From Phialocephala subalpina (Eukaryota; Ascomycota; Leotiomycetes; Helotiales; Mollisiaceae): a stretch of DNA of 64,000 nucleotides. This document shows positions 23,859 to 34,268 of this stretch, piece by piece (position 1 is the first letter of the stretch; each line of letters opens with the position of its first letter). The notes beneath the pieces are model-generated. The model did not search any database and had not been told where the DNA came from. It saw only the letters and a program-made list of their open reading frames with translations. The stretch lies in assembly GCA_900073065.1 (NCBI GenBank), contig FJOG01000006.1:1098881-1162880 (forward strand), written 5' to 3'. Position numbers and translations under genes: made by a program.

Positions 23859-25271
23859 ATGCAGCTGTTTTATCGCATGCTATGCATTTCGATTCTCCTT
23901 TGGGCACCTCCGCGTCCCTTCGAAGTGCATCCTAGCACACCTGTCGCCGAGGAATTCCACATCAACACAATCACCCCAGTCCTCTGGGATAATGAAACCA
24001 AACCCTCTAGCTCAGTGAATGTCACCGCAAGCCTACCGGCACGACTTGGCATGGCCAATTTGTAAGCTCTCGCTCTCCCTTATAGAAACGTTACTAATAT
24101 CATAGTAGTTGGTACATCACATTGAAAGTGGGATCTCCAGGCCAAGATGTATCTGCCATGGTCGATACTGGCTCAGCTGATTTGGTTATTGCGTCTTCTT
24201 TACTCCCTCATGCATTGCAGAGGTGGTCTGCATACGACATCGATGCTTCAAATACGGCAGAAATCATTCCACGCGAGCCTTGGGTAACTTCTTATGGAGA
24301 TCCTAGTAATCCCGTCACCATGACTGGTAGATACGTGGACGATATTGTCTCTGTTGGGTCGATTTGTGTCTATAACATCGAGTTCCAAGTTATAGAACTT
24401 GTGGACAGGCTGGCGATCACTGGGTTTACTCCATACTTGCCGTCAATCCTCGGGCTGTTTGCCAGCAGAAACAGCCAGTATGGAATCACACGTTGGCTTA
24501 CAGCTGTCATGGATCACACTGTAGGTGAGTCTAAAGGCAGAAAGACCGTACCGACCTAGGACATCCACTTTGACCACTTCCGATCCCTACAACTGTCTAT
24601 ATCCATCTGTGCATCCTGCAAAGCCTTGAATGCTGGAAGGACTCTGCTGATATTCTCCAGAGCAAGTATTTGCGATCGACTTCCAAAGAGGCAGATCAAA
24701 TGGGTCCATCGACTTCGGCTATATTGATAATTCGAAATTCAGAGGGGAAATCGTTTATACCCCTGTGATTCCCACAGTCGTAGACGCTCAAAAAGATATC
24801 TACGTCCCGTGGATAGTGTCAATCGACGGTCTTTACATTGGTCAATTCTATCACTGGCTATTTAAAGTCGTTCTCGACACCGGCAAGCCTCGCATGCAGT
24901 TTCCTCGATGGGCTCTTGATCGATATTTTCAGGATGTTCCCAATTCAGCATGGAATGAGGATAAGCACACCTATGAGTACCCATGCCAGACAAAACTGAA
25001 GTCATTCCGTTTTGGCATTGGGGGTTCGTATTATTGGGTCCATCCACGCTGGCGATACATTCACCATGTTAGGGGGGGAGATACTTGCGTCTGGGGGTCC
25101 TTGGAAGTATGTGACGATCTATGCATCTGGGGATTGCCGGTCATCGAGGATCACTTTGTGGTTTTCGACTATGGAAAGCGCCGTGTGGGATTTGCGAAGA
25201 AGCTCGTGAAAGCAGAACAACCTCCATTATTAGGTGTGTTACCGAGGGGACCCTGGGGAATCATAGCATAG
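23859..25271 (+). CDS. Pepsin-like aspartic protease (A1), secreted
   Basis: Exons 23859-24061, 24109-24524, 24661-25271 make 409 aa. The start is chosen at MQLFYRMLCISILLWAPP because it gives a signal peptide; an in-frame ATG at 23829 adds ten residues that would spoil it. The catalytic N-lobe motif is VDTGSADLVIAS (Asp near residue 87), preceded by WYITLKVGSPGQ, and the flap reads SYGDPSNPVTMTGRY. The C-lobe motif is VVLDTGKPRMQFP (Asp near 279), with Lys where DTG[ST] is usual. The end GLPVIEDHFVVFDYGKRRVGFA is typical of the fold. The second intron is longer (136 nt) and holds a GCTGAT branch. The Lys may weaken catalysis or change pH preference, so activity is uncertain. No GPI-like tail. 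Confidence 0.83.
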
Positions 25272-25408
25272 GAATACACCGATTGTCCTTGGATCTTAAG
25301 GACATTATTGCAGAGAGCCTAGAGGAGATCGTAGCATAGAAATACACTGAGTCTACTGGAAAGGCTCGGACTCCCGATTCTCCCAGATCTCAGGGAGATT
25401 ATCGCAGG
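25260..25408. repeat. Tandem duplication at the protease 3' end
   Basis: Two diverged copies of a composite block. ATCRTAGCATAGRAATACAC occurs at 25260 and 25328, and GATCTYARGGAxATTATYGCAG at about 25292 and 25384. The first copy contains the stop codon of the protease gene, so the duplication copied its last codons into the 3' UTR. Confidence 0.6.
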
Positions 25409-25423
25409 CCGTACTCAATTTCA

Positions 25424-25960
25424 TCATTCGCCAACCTCCCTACGTCCTCGACTCAACTCCTCAACCCAAATCCCCGCATCAACAACCCTCCCCAACTTCC
25501 CAATAACCTTCTCCAACACAATCCTATTCGTCTCCTCCTCCCGATCCACACTTAGATCGCTCAACGCCGTGACCTCAAGATCCCGATCACAAGCCTCAAA
25601 AGCTGTAGCTGATACCGCACTGCTTGTCGCCATTCCTACCAACACTAACTTCCTTACCACAAGTCTTCTGAGAACGCACTGACTTGTCGTTTGGTGACTA
25701 CGATATCGGATGATAAGACGGGGAGCGAGTGGTGGATGTCTACTTGAATTCGAGTTCAGGAATTTCGAGAAGATAGGATTGGAGGATGAGATCTCGGGAT
25801 GAGAGGCGCGGAAACAGGTGTGCACATAGATTATCTTGACGCCTCCTGAGCGAGCGGTGTTGATTGTGTGTGCGAGGCGTGGGAGGTAGGTTGGTGCCAA
25901 GGAGGGAAGGCGGGGTACGACGCCAGCTTGGACATCGAGGATTAGGAGGGCGGTCGTCAT
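25424..25960 (-). CDS. Isochorismatase-like cysteine hydrolase, frame-damaged in the catalytic segment
   Basis: One open frame of 178 aa. The N-terminus (TTALLILDVQAGVVPRLPS, catalytic Asp in LDVQ) and the section from VVRKLVLVGMATS to the C-terminus match isochorismatase-family hydrolases, commonly about 190-200 aa. Between them the encoded residues (RLIIRYRSHQTTSQ) do not match. Reading the same DNA one base later (about 25720 down to 25672) gives SSDIVVTKRQVSAFS, the family's segment with its catalytic Lys. A surplus C in the CCCC run at about 25717-25720 explains the first shift. The return coincides with a missing stretch after SAF. The Cys position in GMATSSAV is Ala, as in some fungal members. 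Probably inactive; alternatively the extra C is an assembly error. Confidence 0.65.
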   Translation of the reverse strand: MTTALLILDVQAGVVPRLPSLAPTYLPRLAHTINTARSGGVKIIYVHTCFRASHPEISSSNPIFSKFLNSNSSRHPPLAPRLIIRYRSHQTTSQCVLRRLVVRKLVLVGMATSSAVSATAFEACDRDLEVTALSDLSVDREEETNRIVLEKVIGKLGRVVDAGIWVEELSRGRREVGE

Positions 25961-26739
25961 TTTGAGGTTGCTTTTGTTCCGGGAAACAAAAGCTGGATTT
26001 GGGGAGAGCGAAAGAGCGTGATGAAGCCAGTTTGGGGTGATATGTACTTGAGGAGGCTTAACTCCGGAGTCGACGCCGTGATGTCCGAAACGCAGAATTG
26101 TCTAATCAGAGGCATCAGTCGTGCTTCTCGCTGTTCGTTTCAACAGTTATGTTCTCTGAGCTTCTCGACGTAGTATCTTCAAAATTTGAATACCGGTAGC
26201 TAGAAGATAGAAGCTAGAAACAGCAAGAATGAAAAGATACGGTCAATTACCAAAGCTTCCTGCGACCCTGCTGAGGACTTGGAAGGAGCGAATGAGGTGC
26301 ATTGCACGAACTATCCAAGGAAGGATAGCATCTCGCTTGATGCACACGGTCTAGGCAGCACTCCAAGTATTGTTGTACCCTGAGACATTAAAGCTTTCCA
26401 AAATGCATCTACAAAGCTGAATCGCAGAAATTTGAATCTTGAACTCCTTTTACCCCTTTTTAGAAGCGAGAGCTGCTAGTCCTCTTTTGTTCGACATCCT
26501 TGGTACAATCGACTCGAGTGTCTACCGTTATCAACTGAATGTACCAGGACTTGCCGAGCTTCAGAGTAAGGCGGGGATACTTTCCATCGGTTCTGCTCAT
26601 GGATCAGAGACTTGGCGGATGCCGATGGGTTGATGTCCTCACGAGTCACATAAGCGACACTAAAAGTCTGCACTCCGCAACACTCTTTGGCTAGAATATA
26701 CTGTCATTATGCCAAAAGCAACGCTCACTATCATACTCT
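25961..26739. other. Intergenic up to the second gap
   Basis: Upstream region of the isochorismatase-like gene. No coding region, RNA gene or repeat that I can support. Confidence 0.5.
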
Positions 26740-27161
26740 NNNNNNNNNNNNNNNNNNNNNNNNNNNNNNNNNNNNNNNNNNNNNNNNNNNNNNNNNNNNN
26801 NNNNNNNNNNNNNNNNNNNNNNNNNNNNNNNNNNNNNNNNNNNNNNNNNNNNNNNNNNNNNNNNNNNNNNNNNNNNNNNNNNNNNNNNNNNNNNNNNNNN
26901 NNNNNNNNNNNNNNNNNNNNNNNNNNNNNNNNNNNNNNNNNNNNNNNNNNNNNNNNNNNNNNNNNNNNNNNNNNNNNNNNNNNNNNNNNNNNNNNNNNNN
27001 NNNNNNNNNNNNNNNNNNNNNNNNNNNNNNNNNNNNNNNNNNNNNNNNNNNNNNNNNNNNNNNNNNNNNNNNNNNNNNNNNNNNNNNNNNNNNNNNNNNN
27101 NNNNNNNNNNNNNNNNNNNNNNNNNNNNNNNNNNNNNNNNNNNNNNNNNNNNNNNNNNNNN
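26740..27161. other. Assembly gap (422 N)
   Basis: Unbroken N, 130 bases beyond the RAD50 stop codon. Open frames crossing it are artefacts. Confidence 0.99.
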
Positions 27162-27291
27162 ACATCCCATACAGATGCTCATAAGCTAACGCCTTAGACA
27201 TGCAATCATAACGCTCCAAAAGTGCCATAAACACCAGCAAATCCTTTTCCCAGCTCGCCAGTTCATTTTCCGTACGCCATGCCAAATGCGA

Positions 27292-30200
27292 TCAATCATC
27301 GTCAATCAGAGCGAGATCCTGCTTTTTAATCTCACTATTCTGCTCGCCGTTTCTATAGACTCTCCAGTATTCATCCGTGAAGTCTCTGCACTTCATCTCC
27401 TTGATAAACGTCTCGTCGTGGGTGATGATGACAAGCTGGAAATTCTTCTGGTGCTTGCGATTCTTGATGATTTGATTTAGCGAAATAGCAAGAGCCTTGA
27501 TATTGTCGACATCAAGATTTGTTGTCGGCTCGTCGAGAGCGATGACCTATATTTGTTAATACTTGATTCATGCGGAATAGTAGGAGTACTTACACCGCAG
27601 CTGACACCAAAAGACTCGGCAAGAGCCAATCGAATGATGATGCTGGCCAAAACCTTCTGACCCGCACTGCATCGACCACGCATATCCAACTCGGCATCCT
27701 GCTTGACCATGACTACGCGATAATTGTACGCCTTTCGGTTTGCCGTGCCTTCATCATCCTCAGACTTGATCATGATCGTGTCGACGTCAGTACCCTGATA
27801 TGTGCTTCGCCAGAGTTCGCCTGCGATCGAGTTGACCTCTTCCATCTTCAGGGCGTGGAACTGAATGATGGCTTTGTCCAAGGCCTTGTTACATTTTGTC
27901 AGATCCTCAACGGCTGCTCTGGTAGTCTGTACTTTGATATTGTCCTCACGCCACTTCGTAGCAGCTCCTGCATATTCCAGTTCCCACTCCTTGATATCAT
28001 ATTCGAGCTGTTGATTTTCCGACGACATCTGCGTGTAGAGACGATCACGATCACTGTTGAGCTTGATGCGTTTGTTATCGAGAGCATTTGCTTCCTTGTG
28101 AAGTCTGTTGTAATCGTCAACGCTATTTCGCGACTCCAGCTCACGGATTTCTTCCTGGATGCCCTCAAGATCTGCAAGGGATTTTCGATATTGAAGATTG
28201 TCCTTGATGCTTCTCTTGATGTTTTCACCATCGTTGATGAGTGCTTTGACCTCGTTATTCTTCGTAGTGACATCGAGACGCTCGCTCTCGAGGCGTTCCA
28301 AGTCATGGTCGAGAGCCTTGATCGCTCTGTCACAAGCTGCGAGCTTGCCCGGTCCACCGTTATTGAGATAATTGTTGATACTGTCTTCTAATAACTTCAA
28401 CTTATTGACTGTCTGATTCAGCTTGTCCTTTTCTCTCTGAGCAACCTGGATTTTCTCGTCGCCGCGGCGCTGGGTATCATCGCGTAGAGCTTGTGCCTTC
28501 GCCAGGTCGGGTTCCAGCTTCTCGAGGGATTCATCCGCATCCTTGATGACTTGACGTTGCTTGGTTGAGAGATCGTTTAGATTACTGATGGAATCAGAGA
28601 GCAGCTGCTTCTTCTCCATCAAATGTTGCGCAGAATTGAGCTTGTTGAGAATTCTCCCAGCTTCTCTCTCAAGGTCGTTGATCTCGGTCTTTGCAGTCTC
28701 TCTCTCCGCAGAAATCTTATCGACCTTGCCTTTGGCGGCCTTGATCTGATCGCTACAGACTTCTTGCTTATCTTCGATTTCTTCCAGGCTCAACGAGCTT
28801 CCGACCAACTTCTGCTGAGATGACAGCTGGGTAATTCGGTCCTCTTGCTTCAATATTTCGGCGCAGTACTTTGTGATATCATTGACGGTGGTTGCGAGGG
28901 CAGCCACATCTCGTTTGTTGGACTCTTGACTGCTCACAATTTCGTCTTGTTTTTCACAGCTTGAAATGAGAGACCGACTCTTGTCTTCCATCTTCTGGAT
29001 CTCCTTCTCAAGTGCTGGGATATCGACTTCGAAAAGTCTCTTCCAGATGTCGTACTGAGGTCGTACCTTCTGGGCCTTCTCGAGGTCGTCGGTGATTAAC
29101 TTCAACTCCTGCTCTAGCTCCCCCTTGACGTACTTTTCCAGAAGCTTGTTGATCTTATCAGTTGCCGAGCGCTTCTCGTTAGTATTCGCAAAGGCTCGAT
29201 CGCAGAGGTTGCAGCAGTTCTTTGTGTTGACGACCGTGAGGGACTTCTTGTAGTAGTCCGAAACGTACGATCTCGAATCAAGAATCTTTTGAGTTTCATC
29301 GCGCTCTGCCTCTAAGGACTTCAGTTCACGCAGATACTCATCAATGCTTGTGATGGGCTTGTCATCTTCAAGAACAATAGAGCCAAGTAGAGCGTTCTTG
29401 CAGCTCTCCATCTCCGCGTTCTTCTTGGCAAGGTCGGCCTTGAGTGTCTTGAGTCTGAAGGAATTGTCGTGCTCATCTCGATTAGCGCCTTCCTGTTGGG
29501 CCTTTGCATCTGCTAAGGATCTCTCAACCTGATCAAGAACAACTTGGTAGTCGCGTTGAAGACTCTCGGGGGTCCAATTGCCGACAACCTTGTTCAACTG
29601 CTCACTGTACGTTGAGACCATGGTAGTAAGGGATCGTTGGGCTTGTTGAGCTTCCTTCTTCGCGAGGTCGAGAGCAGCAGTATCCTTCATCGTCTTGGTT
29701 CGTTGCATGAGTTCCTGGCCGAGTCTAGCCAATTGGCCCTCCAACTCGAGCAACACCTTCTTCTCCGCTGACAATTTAGTGTCCCAGTCTGCGGCTTGGT
29801 AGGCAGACTTGGCCTTTTCCAGATTTTCTTCTGTTTCGCGATGGGATGTCTCAAGGGCAGCTCTGGTGCCTTCATCCATACGAATGGAATTCATCTCTGC
29901 TTGCTTGCTCTGGATCGCCTTGTCATTGGCCTTGATCTGTTGCTTTGCAGTGACCTTCTCCTGCAATCGACTAGCCTTCCGATCTGAGATATCGGTGATG
30001 GACTCCTGATGTTGGCGGACATCCTTGGCCGTATCTGCCTTGATGTTTGAGACTTCCTTTTCCTTCTTTGCCAGTGATCGATCTACTTGGTCTAAAAACT
30101 CCTTGATGGTGTCATCGTCAAGATCTCCATCATAGCCCCGGATAGAATGAACACGTGCTGAATCTCTGATGAGCTCGGCTCGATTGCGTAGGTTGGCCTC

Positions 30201-31559
30201 GTGGTTTTCCTTCTGTGCCGCATGCTGACCCTTTTCCCGCTGCTTCTCTCCGAGTTGACGACGAGAGGTTGCCTCGGAATCCTGGATCTCCTTGTATTGC
30301 TGCAGATATCCATCGGCTCTTTGTTGGTTATGTCGCATGCTCTCGTCATATTCAGCAAGCATCGACTCGAGTACTGCTGTGGGCTCGTCACGGTCTTGGA
30401 GAGTGTTTCGCAGGGTCTCCAGTGTATACTCGATGTTTGTTTCCTGCTGCTTCTTGTTCTCCAAAGCGCCGACAATGCCATGAGCATCAGTCGCGAGTCT
30501 GTGCTTCTCTGCAGCCAGTTCATCCGTTTCCGCCATGGCTCTCTCTAGACCGCGAATCTGCTCCTTCTTGATATCGATGGCATCCGACAGATTAGTAATC
30601 TTCTTCTGCATTCGCTTTGCCTTGTTGTTGTTTTCCTTCGAATGCTTTTCCTCGTTGATGAATAGCTTCAAGGCGTCGGCGTGTTTCTTCTTCATCTTGT
30701 AGAGTGACTCGATGGCTTTGGTGTACTTCTGGGCCTCGAATATCTCGTCGAACTTTCTCTTCAAGAGACCAGGTTCGCTCATAGGCCAGAGCGAGTCTTC
30801 TTGATGGCAGAAGATGACATTTTCGAGGATTGCGGCCGACACTCCCATGTAAAATGGTACAGCCTGGTCCATCTGCATGTTCTTGTTCGATAAGTTGGTT
30901 CTCTCGCCGTCGTTGTCGATTGTGAGATTGGATTCTAAGGTATGCTGCGAGTACTTTCCACCCTTCTTGACCGTACAACTGAGGCTCCTAGTAACAACAA
31001 TCCTATAGCCGAGGGCATTCTTGAACTGCAACCGAACTTGCGCCAGTACTTCTGGTTCGACGGCGAGCTACATATTGTCAGTATTCTGCTGCTTCGCGAG
31101 TGGTCGGTGATATTACCTTGGGATCATGAACGAATGCGCCTTCTTTCTTCGCATTGGGAGGTAGCGAGCCTGTGGCGGCGTACTTGAGCGACTCAATAAT
31201 GGTCTGATTCCATCAGTATTCCGCCAGTAACAACATCATATGGGCAACATACGGTCTTTCCTGATCCATTATAACCAACGATCAGGGTCAGAGGCGCCTT
31301 GAACTCGATTCTCTGCCCACTGCCACGATGATCGAAGGAGCGCACTCTAGGAAACAGTCAGCGCATACCCAGGTGTACGGATGGCAGGAAACATACCCAA
31401 GGATCTGCAGTTTTTCGATGGATGCTGCGCCATCTGGATCAGTATTCGTAGTCTCGAAGCTATTGTGGCAGATCAGGTAGATAACTTACACCTGGAGCGC
31501 AAAATATTAGTGAGCAAACATCTCTCGCATGGATGGGAATAGCTTACATCTTGTTCTGT
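27292..31559 (-). CDS. RAD50: RAD50 DNA double-strand-break repair ATPase
   Basis: SMC-like ATPase of the Mre11-Rad50-Nbs1/Xrs2 complex, which tethers and processes broken DNA ends and acts at telomeres. Coding exons, in order: 31559-31558, 31491-31490, 31424-31397, 31346-31253, 31203-31117, 31067-27594, 27546-27292, totalling 1313 aa against 1312 for the yeast and human proteins. N-terminus [16 protein letters not shown]; Walker [22 protein letters not shown] (Q-loop region); two very long coiled coils; zinc hook CNLC at 29202-29213; signature RCSAGQK; Walker [12 protein letters not shown] after the last intron; H-loop in IITHDE. The start codon is assembled across the first two introns through a 2-nt micro-exon; this part is inference and everything from exon 31424 on is firm. 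Using the nearby acceptor after GATCCAG instead would begin [10 protein letters not shown]. Confidence 0.95.
31425..31557 (-). other. Double intron with 2-nt micro-exon that builds the RAD50 start codon
   Basis: Intron 1 (31557-31492, 66 nt) has donor GTAAGC, branch CACTAAT and acceptor CTCCAG. Intron 2 (31489-31425, 65 nt) has donor GTAAGT, branch TACTGAT and acceptor GCGCAG. Only GT (31491-31490) lies between them. Splicing gives AT+GT+CATCC, that is ATG TCA TCC. Without removal of intron 1 the sequence reads ATG TAA. This layout resembles the tightly spaced or nested twin introns (stwintrons) known from ascomycetes. Confidence 0.6.
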
Positions 31560-32371
31560 GGACTTCAAAGTCCCTTGCACATGAAGGTGTCGTCGTATTG
31601 GCATGCGATGCCTTCGTGTTGATGTTCACAAAAGATGTGGTGTTTGGACGAAGTTGACAAACGGAGCGGTTGACGCGAGCGCGTTAATATCGTCTGCGGT
31701 GGCACGTGATAATCTTAAACCTTATTATACTAGATAAAAAACACAATTTTTTCCACCTCTATAGTTAAAGTTCAAATCCTCTAAGTAAGATCTTATTTAG
31801 AGGATTTTGGATTTTCCTTGGAAATGCGAAAAATTGTGTTTTCTAATTAGTAGAAGGGTTTACGGTCCAACGCTCACGTCAACCCAGCCAACGCTCTAAA
31901 TTGACCAGTTTGCCACGATTCTGTAATGCCCTCGCCCTCTTGTTAAAACACCCTCTAGGTTGGCAGAAGGCGGGCATGGGAGTCGTTTTAAAAGATTTTA
32001 AAATCGCCATTAGAAGGGTTCTAGGCCCAACAGCGCACTTGCTAGAAAACACGGATTCATCAACCACAAAACCACAAAATCGAGAATCTGACCCCGGATT
32101 CTGAATTCTGACCATAATATGTATTTCATGCCAAGGTTTGGGCAAATTCCTAGCATTCCTCCCCAAGTCGAAATTTTCTGGTGGGTGGAGCTAGCCGTTT
32201 CTGAAGCTCGGTAAATGGCGAAAGCTCAGAGTGGGAGAGCTGGGAACCTCGCTATAGATGGTATTCCACGAGGCAGAACAGCCCGTACGAACCTCGAATG
32301 CGGTCTTATCATAGCGTGTACGACTGTCACTGGAGTCCTCCCCGATGAATGCCAATGTAAACACCTTGGGC
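31560..32371. promoter_or_regulatory. Divergent intergenic region RAD50 / WC-2
   Basis: About 0.8 kb between the two divergent genes, including the RAD50 5' leader. Contains the foldback element at 31730-31852. No other assignable element. Confidence 0.4.
31730..31852. repeat. Foldback (MITE-like) element with central palindrome
   Basis: The outer arms (31730-31754 and 31827-31852) are inverted copies around AAAACACAATTTTT. The centre is a 34-bp palindrome with no spacer (31774-31790 / 31791-31807, 16 of 17 pairs, centre AGATCT). Both symmetries share the same midpoint near 31790/31791, so the whole 123 bp could fold into one interrupted hairpin. It is AT-rich and non-coding. A small non-autonomous transposon is the best guess; TA duplications at the edges are possible but not clear. 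Confidence 0.6.
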
Positions 32372-33939
32372 ATGGACCCTAATATGTACTATGGAAGTCT
32401 TGGGGGATCGGACGGACTTCCAGGAAGTCTGTCAGCCTCGCAGGTTTGGTCTCTCTCCTGATCTCGATGCATCGACACTAATCTGCTTGCAGATGCCTCC
32501 GAGCGGCAATGATACGTCCATGACTGGCATGTTGGACGAAAGCATGCTTGACGATGATTATAATATTCCAATGTCCCTCGATACGAACACACTCGAAACT
32601 GGCAGTAGCCAGAAGGCATACACGCCCTTGAGTTCTGCCATACCACATAGTGCTACCGAGCAATCAGACGAGAGGGCATTGATAGCGACCAATGCTCTCG
32701 ACAATTCTATGACAGGAGTTGGCGCAGGACCGTTACCCACAGGATTCGGAGCACAATCAACTCTCACTGGAGGAAGCACGCTTACAGAATTTACGAAGAG
32801 AAGGAACTGGTCGCAAAAGGTGGTGGAAGAGCTGAAGGACTTTTTGCACATCCTCACACCCGATGGTCGAATTGTATACATTTCTCCCAGTGGCGAACAG
32901 TTAACAGGATATCCACGGGATGAGCTGATCAACGGTTTCATTGTTGATTTCCTACATCCAGACGATAGTGGCATCTTCGTGCGAGAGTTCAACGAGTCGA
33001 TTGCAAGCGGCAATCCTCTGCGATTTTTCTATAGGTTCAGGAAGAAGGATGGAACATACGCAATCTTTGAGTCGCATGGACATCCCCATCTTAGCTCCGA
33101 GGCTTCACACTATGGCGCGCGTGCGAGCTCAGCGTCCTTTTGTCAAGGAGTCTTCATGATGGCGCGGCCGTACCCGACCAAGAATGCAGCACTTCTAGAC
33201 TCGTTCCTGGAGCATAAGATCGAGAATGAAAGATTAAGGAAGCGCATAGAGGATTTGAAGAGAGAGGAAGCCGAAGAAGCGGACGAGTCACGGAAGAGTT
33301 GGATCAAGAAGCAAGAGAGCGGCTCCATCCATCCATCTGATCAAACCGATATAATGGATTCCCTGTCTACTCCTATGCATTCTAATATGGCGAATCCGGA
33401 TGCTTTGGCAATGCCACCACCAGCCAAACCATCAGCTGCAACGCAAGCTTTGACGCGGCAGAATCTCGAAGATGTCAATGCTGGTAATAGGCCAGATTCG
33501 ATAACGGACAAGATGGCTCGCTACGAACGCGCTACACATACTGAGACTATCGAAATGTTGACGGGTTTGCGATACCAAGATGGAGAACGAAGTCGTGGAA
33601 TCAGTACTGGAGACCAAAGTCCTGCTTTGATCCGAGGCGATGCTGGCATTGCAATCCCCATAGACAAGGAGGGCAGAGCAAATGACAAGAAGAAGAAAAT
33701 CAAGTTGCCAGATGAGTATGTCTGCACGGATTGTGGTATGTTATTGTCAATGTCTCACATGTTTCCCGCCACTGACTTCAGCAGGGACATTGGACTCTCC
33801 AGAATGGCGGAAAGGCCCAAGCGGTCCCAAAACACTGTGTAACGCTTGCGGTCTGCGATGGGCGAAGAAAGAGAAGAAGAAATCCGGACCTATACACCCT
33901 CCTTCTCTACCTATCAACAATAGCACCGGAAGCAGTTGA
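32372..33939 (+). CDS. wc-2: White collar-2 type PAS/GATA blue-light regulator
   Basis: Partner of the photoreceptor WC-1 in the white collar complex, which activates light-induced genes and drives the circadian oscillator. Exons 32372-32443, 32493-33735, 33785-33939, 489 aa. The start [12 protein letters not shown] lies in a small first exon. A PAS domain spans about residues 130-245 ([61 protein letters not shown]). A charged helical section follows ([20 protein letters not shown]), then a basic KKKKIK. The C-terminal GATA zinc finger is CTDCG-x(n)-CNACG with [20 protein letters not shown], split by the last intron directly after CTDC. The PAS lacks the LOV flavin-binding Cys motif, as expected for WC-2 rather than WC-1. 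Confidence 0.95.
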
Positions 33940-34268
33940 TTACTTCTCAATTCAGCGGTAAGGAAATATTCGGCGTATGGGTGGGCATTGGACCGGGCGA
34001 TACATGACTCCAGGCGATTGGTGTTCAAGAGTGGCATGATTTGACTCTTGGTTTGGAGTTGGATGTGATACGGATAGGGCTGGGATGATGATTAAATTGT
34101 TTGACTTAAGCTACGAAGCAAAGATTACTGAAAAATTAATTGACTTGAACAAGAACCGACTCCTCTTTTTTCCCCCTTAGAACCACCAACTCCTGTCAAG
34201 TGACCACTCCCAAGCTTCATAATACAGATACTTTCCTTCTCCTCTCCCTTCAAACAAGAACGTCCCCG
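33940..34268. other. Intergenic between convergent genes
   Basis: About 330 bases between the 3' ends of WC-2 and the minus-strand gene. Should hold both 3' UTRs. Nothing else seen. Confidence 0.5.

Noticed and set aside
19552..25960. A secondary-metabolite or defence cluster
   Set aside because: No synthase, tailoring set, NLR, HET or toxin gene is present; neighbouring genes have unrelated roles.
27570..30571. Plus-strand frames opposite RAD50 (e.g. 27570-28391, 30201-30548)
   Set aside because: Complement of the RAD50 coiled-coil codons; no domain.
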